From: Siphlonurus alternatus
Lineage: Eukaryota; Arthropoda; Insecta; Ephemeroptera; Siphlonuridae
Direction of reading: 5' to 3'
NCBI GenBank assembly: GCA_949825025.1
Contig: OX463780.1
Coordinates: 49,125,280 to 49,189,279, forward strand
Length of the DNA: 64,000 nucleotides
Part shown: positions 63,601-64,000 of the stretch, piece by piece
Layout of the letters: every line of letters starts with the position of its first letter
How positions within the stretch are numbered: position 1 is the first letter of the stretch
The notes under the pieces: model-generated
What the model was told of the DNA's origin: nothing
What the model saw: the letters and a program-made list of their open reading frames with translations, nothing else
Database searches by the model: none
Program-made: the position numbers and the translations under genes

Positions 63601-64000
63601 CATAGTAGGTGAAATGTACAGGTAATAATGAACCACAAGATTTTCACCTGCTGCAACTTTTTTGATTGGTAAGGCCGTGCTGATTATTCCCATCTTTAAC
63701 TTTTAATGGTCAAATTTTCTATGAGTTATTTTATGTGTCGTTTCTTTTCTACAGGCTGGCAAAGGAACAGGAAAAGTTTGAACGGCAAGAGGCCATGAGG
63801 AGAGAGCGAGAAATGCGAGCACAGCAAATGATGGAGGTGAGATCTTACTAACTATTTCTATGTTTATAAATGTTGGGTGCATGACTTTCCTTCTCTTATT
63901 ATCTCTAACTGAGAGTTCTCACACTAACGCATGGCTGGGGGTGCATGTCTCATCGTGTTGTGTGGGCCAGGCTCGACGCAGGAGGAATCAACAGCTGGAG
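48456..64000 (+). CDS. tou: BAZ2/toutatis-type chromatin remodelling subunit, 5' part (15 exons, open at window edge)
   Basis: BAZ2 proteins (human BAZ2A/TIP5 and BAZ2B, fly Toutatis) are nuclear partners of ISWI ATPases. Seen: fifteen GT-AG exons joining in one frame, 882 codons before the window ends. The order is a Ser/Gly-rich start; an Ala-rich stretch (about 67-142); a WWSMASQLAAQDYLARL segment (about 145); a Pro/Ser linker; a basic RRKPGPKPRR patch (442-451) like an AT-hook; a KKNTVASLLAQSRALGIKP block (about 523-540); an acidic Ser/Asp run (602-640); an MBD/TAM domain (about 672-748, with ELRIP, GWKRET and LSRDNFSFSSKL); then a charged Arg/Glu/Gln helix. DDT, PHD and bromodomain should follow outside the window. 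The start is the first ATG of the 48436 exon. That frame is open upstream to the acceptor, so an earlier coding exon is possible. Family is firm; BAZ2A versus BAZ2B is not meaningful outside vertebrates. Confidence 0.9.
49740..50050. promoter_or_regulatory. GC-rich island in tou intron, possible internal promoter or enhancer
   Basis: Raised GC with CpGs, CACACACA and AGCAGCAGCAGCGCC repeats, inside the intron after the ATG exon. No splice-supported ORF. Confidence 0.3.
50790..50830. promoter_or_regulatory. Nuclear-receptor half-site cluster in tou intron
   Basis: GGGGTCACGGGGTCACGACC TTG: two GGGTCA half-sites in direct repeat two bases apart, then CGACCTTGA, the inverse of TCAAGGTCG (FTZ-F1/ERR type). 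Motif match only. Confidence 0.3.
51158..51196 (+). CDS. tou: tou exon, 39 nt
   Basis: Acceptor GTTGCAG, donor GTAAGT, phase 1 at both ends. It adds AFWPRSEPSSGAG, so the join reads SLFAFWPRSEP. Being symmetric and 13 codons long, it could be skipped without a frameshift. Confidence 0.8.
51267..51413. mobile_element. Inverted-repeat element family F, copy 1
   Basis: GTATTACACGATAAAAT and TTTTGCATACAAT are inverted as AAAAATTGTATATATCGTAT and AATAC. A related copy lies at 61612-61733. Confidence 0.55.
51784..52246. mobile_element. TIR element family E, copy 2 (interrupted by a 129-bp MITE)
   Basis: Opposite-strand copy of 25087-25450, with ends ATGAGAAGCTTTAA and ATGACAAGCTTCAA. At 51901-52029 it is interrupted by the GGGGGGTCTTC element. 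It lies in the intron before the 52339 exon and ends about 90 bp from it. Confidence 0.8.
51901..52029. mobile_element. MITE family G, copy 1, nested
   Basis: TIR GGGGGGTCTTCAAATAACAC and exact inverse at the far end; AAGACTGTCTTA arms inside. The 25-kb copy of the host repeat gives the empty site (GGTACCTGGTTTTTAA). The filled site reads CCTGG on both sides, so a 5-bp CCTGG duplication is likely. Confidence 0.85.
52339..52566 (+). CDS. tou: tou exon, 228 nt, Ala/Gly-rich
   Basis: Acceptor CCTTGCAG, donor GTGAGT, phase 1-1. It encodes SHSLFGAAPPGGFGNH, then a run of seven alanines and a GGLGTLSVAASQAASLG segment. Its GC-rich codons stand out from the AT-rich introns. Confidence 0.88.
53583..54002. 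mobile_element. Foldback MITE family B, copy 2
   Basis: Same arms as 27156-27573. The right edge is TTAA but the left edge reads TCAA, one mutation from TTAA. It lies in the intron before the 54580 exon. Confidence 0.92.
54226..54435. mobile_element. Inverted-repeat element
   Basis: GACTTATTTTGTCATCCAT...CTCAATATTTTC and AGGACAATTGAAA are inverted on the right half (TTTTCAATTGTCCT, GATGGATGACAAATTAAGTC). Confidence 0.7.
54580..54729 (+). CDS. tou: tou exon, 150 nt
   Basis: Acceptor CTTGTGCAG, donor GTGAGT, phase 1-1. It encodes AAWWSMASQLAAQDYLARLS and then a Gly-rich stretch. The double-Trp motif recalls the WW of the vertebrate BAZ2B N-terminus (family knowledge, not aligned here). Confidence 0.88.
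55048..55261 (+). CDS. tou: tou exon, 214 nt, Ser/Pro-rich linker
   Basis: Acceptor TATTTGCAG, donor GTGAGT, phase 1 in and phase 2 out. The 70-residue product is Ser, Pro and Ala rich and probably disordered. Confidence 0.85.
55295..55529 (-). mobile_element. TIR element carrying a tRNA-like promoter, copy 2
   Basis: TIR TATTGCAGATATGGATAGAG and, inverted, TATTGCAGAAATGGATAGAG. The minus-strand centre reads GGGTGTGGGTTCAAACCTGA, close to a B box. Starts 34 nt after the donor of the 55048 exon. Confidence 0.65.
55830..56063. repeat. 39-bp minisatellite, 6 copies, before the tou microexon
   Basis: The unit GATTTAATTTTAGAAGAAGT AATTTTTGAGAGTATAACT is repeated six times without indels, ending 19 nt upstream of the microexon. 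Each unit holds an acceptor-like TTTTAG and a branch-point-like TATAACTGAT. Being a multiple of three, the array makes an open frame on both strands that is not a gene. Confidence 0.95.
56083..56100 (+). CDS. tou: tou microexon, 18 nt
   Basis: Acceptor CTCTCCTCAG and donor GTAAGT enclose 18 nt. Both ends are phase 2, so the join gives SSAAEGG and skipping would cost six residues without a frameshift. It is needed neither for frame nor for a domain. Support is the strong splice sites and matching phase. A 39-bp tandem repeat ends 19 nt upstream. Confidence 0.65.
56176..56303. mobile_element. MITE family G, copy 2
   Basis: TIR GGGGGGTCTTCAAATAACAC and inverse, interior AAGACAGTCTTAGG. Orientation opposite to copy 1. 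Located 75 nt after the microexon. Confidence 0.85.
56305..57237. other. tou intron
   Basis: AT-rich intron sequence, nothing further recognised. Confidence 0.6.
57238..57499 (+). CDS. tou: tou exon, 262 nt
   Basis: Acceptor TTTGGGCAG, donor GTACGT, phase 2 in and 0 out. It encodes DPASILGGVRLPPDTEIIKY and a GRKKTISLDPPSVSVLP block. Its last 15 codons are basic (HHRRRAPRPPRQQ). A second frame there is also open, but only the annotated frame joins the next exon. Confidence 0.85.
58644..58893 (+). CDS. tou: tou exon, 250 nt
   Basis: Acceptor CTCCACAG, donor GTGAGT, phase 0 in and 1 out. It encodes DSSDQGRDSSPLDRVEVIKL and ends with an EDAPLNLSLKP motif. PLNLSLKP resembles a CtBP-type PxDLS-like short motif, which is inference only. 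Confidence 0.88.
59386..59585 (+). CDS. tou: tou exon, 200 nt, basic AT-hook-like patch
   Basis: Acceptor TTGTTGCAG, donor GTGACG, phase 1 in and 0 out. It begins SRRKPGPKPRRVIQQN, a KPGPKPR core like an AT-hook, and continues with a Ser/Thr-rich linker ending SGNEDSDSQTK. Confidence 0.87.
59837..60172. mobile_element. Large palindrome, about 165-bp arms
   Basis: AATCTTATTAAAAGAAAAGG to the centre near 60004 pairs almost perfectly with the right half (GAAACGTTTC and TGTGACTGAAGAAGCAT arms). A diverged relative sits at 63530-63710. Intronic in tou. Confidence 0.92.
60493..60949 (+). CDS. tou: tou exon, 457 nt, largest in the window
   Basis: Acceptor ATATTTCAG, donor GTAAGT, phase 0 in and 1 out. 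It encodes DGRPRNLGRGVSKPKKN followed by TVASLLAQSRALGIKP, a block I associate with insect Toutatis proteins. The second half is acidic and Ser-rich (LSDDDDSSAPDVSSDESGSE), typical of CK2-type substrate regions next to an MBD. Confidence 0.9.
61288..61469 (+). CDS. tou: tou exon, first half of MBD/TAM domain
   Basis: Acceptor TTTGACAG, donor GTGAGC, phase 1 in and 0 out. It carries ERELRIPMTRGWKRETL, then VKGEVSYLSPCGQRFKQYPD. These match the beta-sheet part of the MBD/TAM fold of BAZ2 proteins, including the S/APCGxxxxxYP signature. TAM-type MBDs of BAZ2 often do not bind methyl-CpG (established knowledge). Confidence 0.93.
61612..61733. mobile_element. Inverted-repeat element family F, copy 2
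   Basis: AAGCCTGTATTACATGATAA and its inverse (GTGTAATACAGGCTT), with ATACATTTG-type symmetry inside. It occupies a third of the short intron inside the MBD. Confidence 0.75.
61805..62007 (+). CDS. tou: tou exon, second half of MBD/TAM domain
   Basis: Acceptor TTGTTTCAG, donor GTCAGC, phase 0 in and 2 out. It carries GELSRDNFSFSSKLVLGDF, which aligns by eye with the vertebrate SRDNFSFSxKxxxGDF segment, followed by a helix (TEEEVVRRVEELRL) and a basic tail. Confidence 0.92.
62055..62303. mobile_element. Inverted-repeat element
   Basis: TGAGGCGTTGGGG and TGAGGCACTGGGG (inverted) ends; CAGCTACATCAACAATAATT, TTTCAGATCACTTTT and CCTGGATTT arms. Starts 47 nt after the donor at 62008. Confidence 0.85.
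62963..63133 (+). CDS. tou: tou exon, charged helix
   Basis: Acceptor TGCTGCCAG, donor GTGGGC, phase 2-2. It encodes a long Arg/Glu/Gln/Ala helix (RLSEEELIRRHAEAQQLARL onward) like the coiled-coil linker between MBD and DDT in BAZ2 proteins. Confidence 0.9.
63530..63710. mobile_element. Diverged relative of the 59837-60172 palindrome
   Basis: GGTTGTGATAATCTTATTTA, TTCACCTGCTGCAACTTTTT and TTGGTAAGGCCGTGCTGATT match the other element's ends; the centre is deleted. Confidence 0.6.
63755..63836 (+). CDS. tou: tou exon, charged helix continued
   Basis: Acceptor TTCTACAG, donor GTGAGA, phase 2 in and 0 out. It encodes LAKEQEKFERQEAMRREREM and QQMME, continuing the helix without a break. Confidence 0.9.
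63971..64000 (+). CDS. tou: tou exon, truncated by window end
   Basis: Acceptor GGGCCAG, phase 0. Ten codons (ARRRRNQQLE) are visible before the sequence stops, and the helix continues. Confidence 0.85.

Overview
The window is eukaryotic nuclear DNA from an animal, most likely an arthropod. It is strongly AT-rich, its genes are split by GT-AG introns, and long gene-poor stretches are filled with small transposable elements. The arthropod call rests on the BAZ2/toutatis-type protein, whose N-terminal half reads like the insect form, and on general genome style. It is an inference, and no species can be named from the sequence.

Layout. (1) 1-3.8 kb: the 5' part of a ribosomal protein L23 (uL14) gene on the minus strand, exons 1-3 only. 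It lies beside a TTAA-flanked element that has split a 55-bp minisatellite and a second, palindromic TTAA element. (2) 6.2-8.7 kb: a five-exon minus-strand gene for a coiled-coil protein of about 248 residues that I do not recognise. (3) 9.3-9.4 kb: an uncertain plus-strand terminal exon. (4) 16.4-18.4 kb: an uncertain multi-exon minus-strand gene with a poly(A) signal but no recognised family. (5) About 18.4-48.4 kb: a 30-kb desert with no convincing coding exon. It holds palindromic MITEs, non-LTR retrotransposon tails, a 5S rRNA-like fragment and a series of short GC-rich islands that could be promoters, untranslated exons or enhancers. (6) 48.4-64.0 kb: fifteen plus-strand exons (882 codons) of a BAZ2A/BAZ2B/toutatis-type chromatin remodelling subunit, including the MBD/TAM domain. 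The gene runs off the right edge before the DDT, PHD and bromodomain parts.

All tou exon joins keep phase, so that model is firm. RpL23 is a ribosomal protein and tou is an ISWI partner; nothing in the window suggests the genes act together. The most interesting material is the mobile-element layer. It includes at least six TTAA-flanked foldback families, a TIR element carrying a tRNA-like internal promoter, a repeat pair in which each copy is the empty site for an insertion in the other, and a six-copy minisatellite that duplicates splice-acceptor-like sequence just upstream of an 18-nt microexon. There is also an apparent excess of perfect CRE palindromes.
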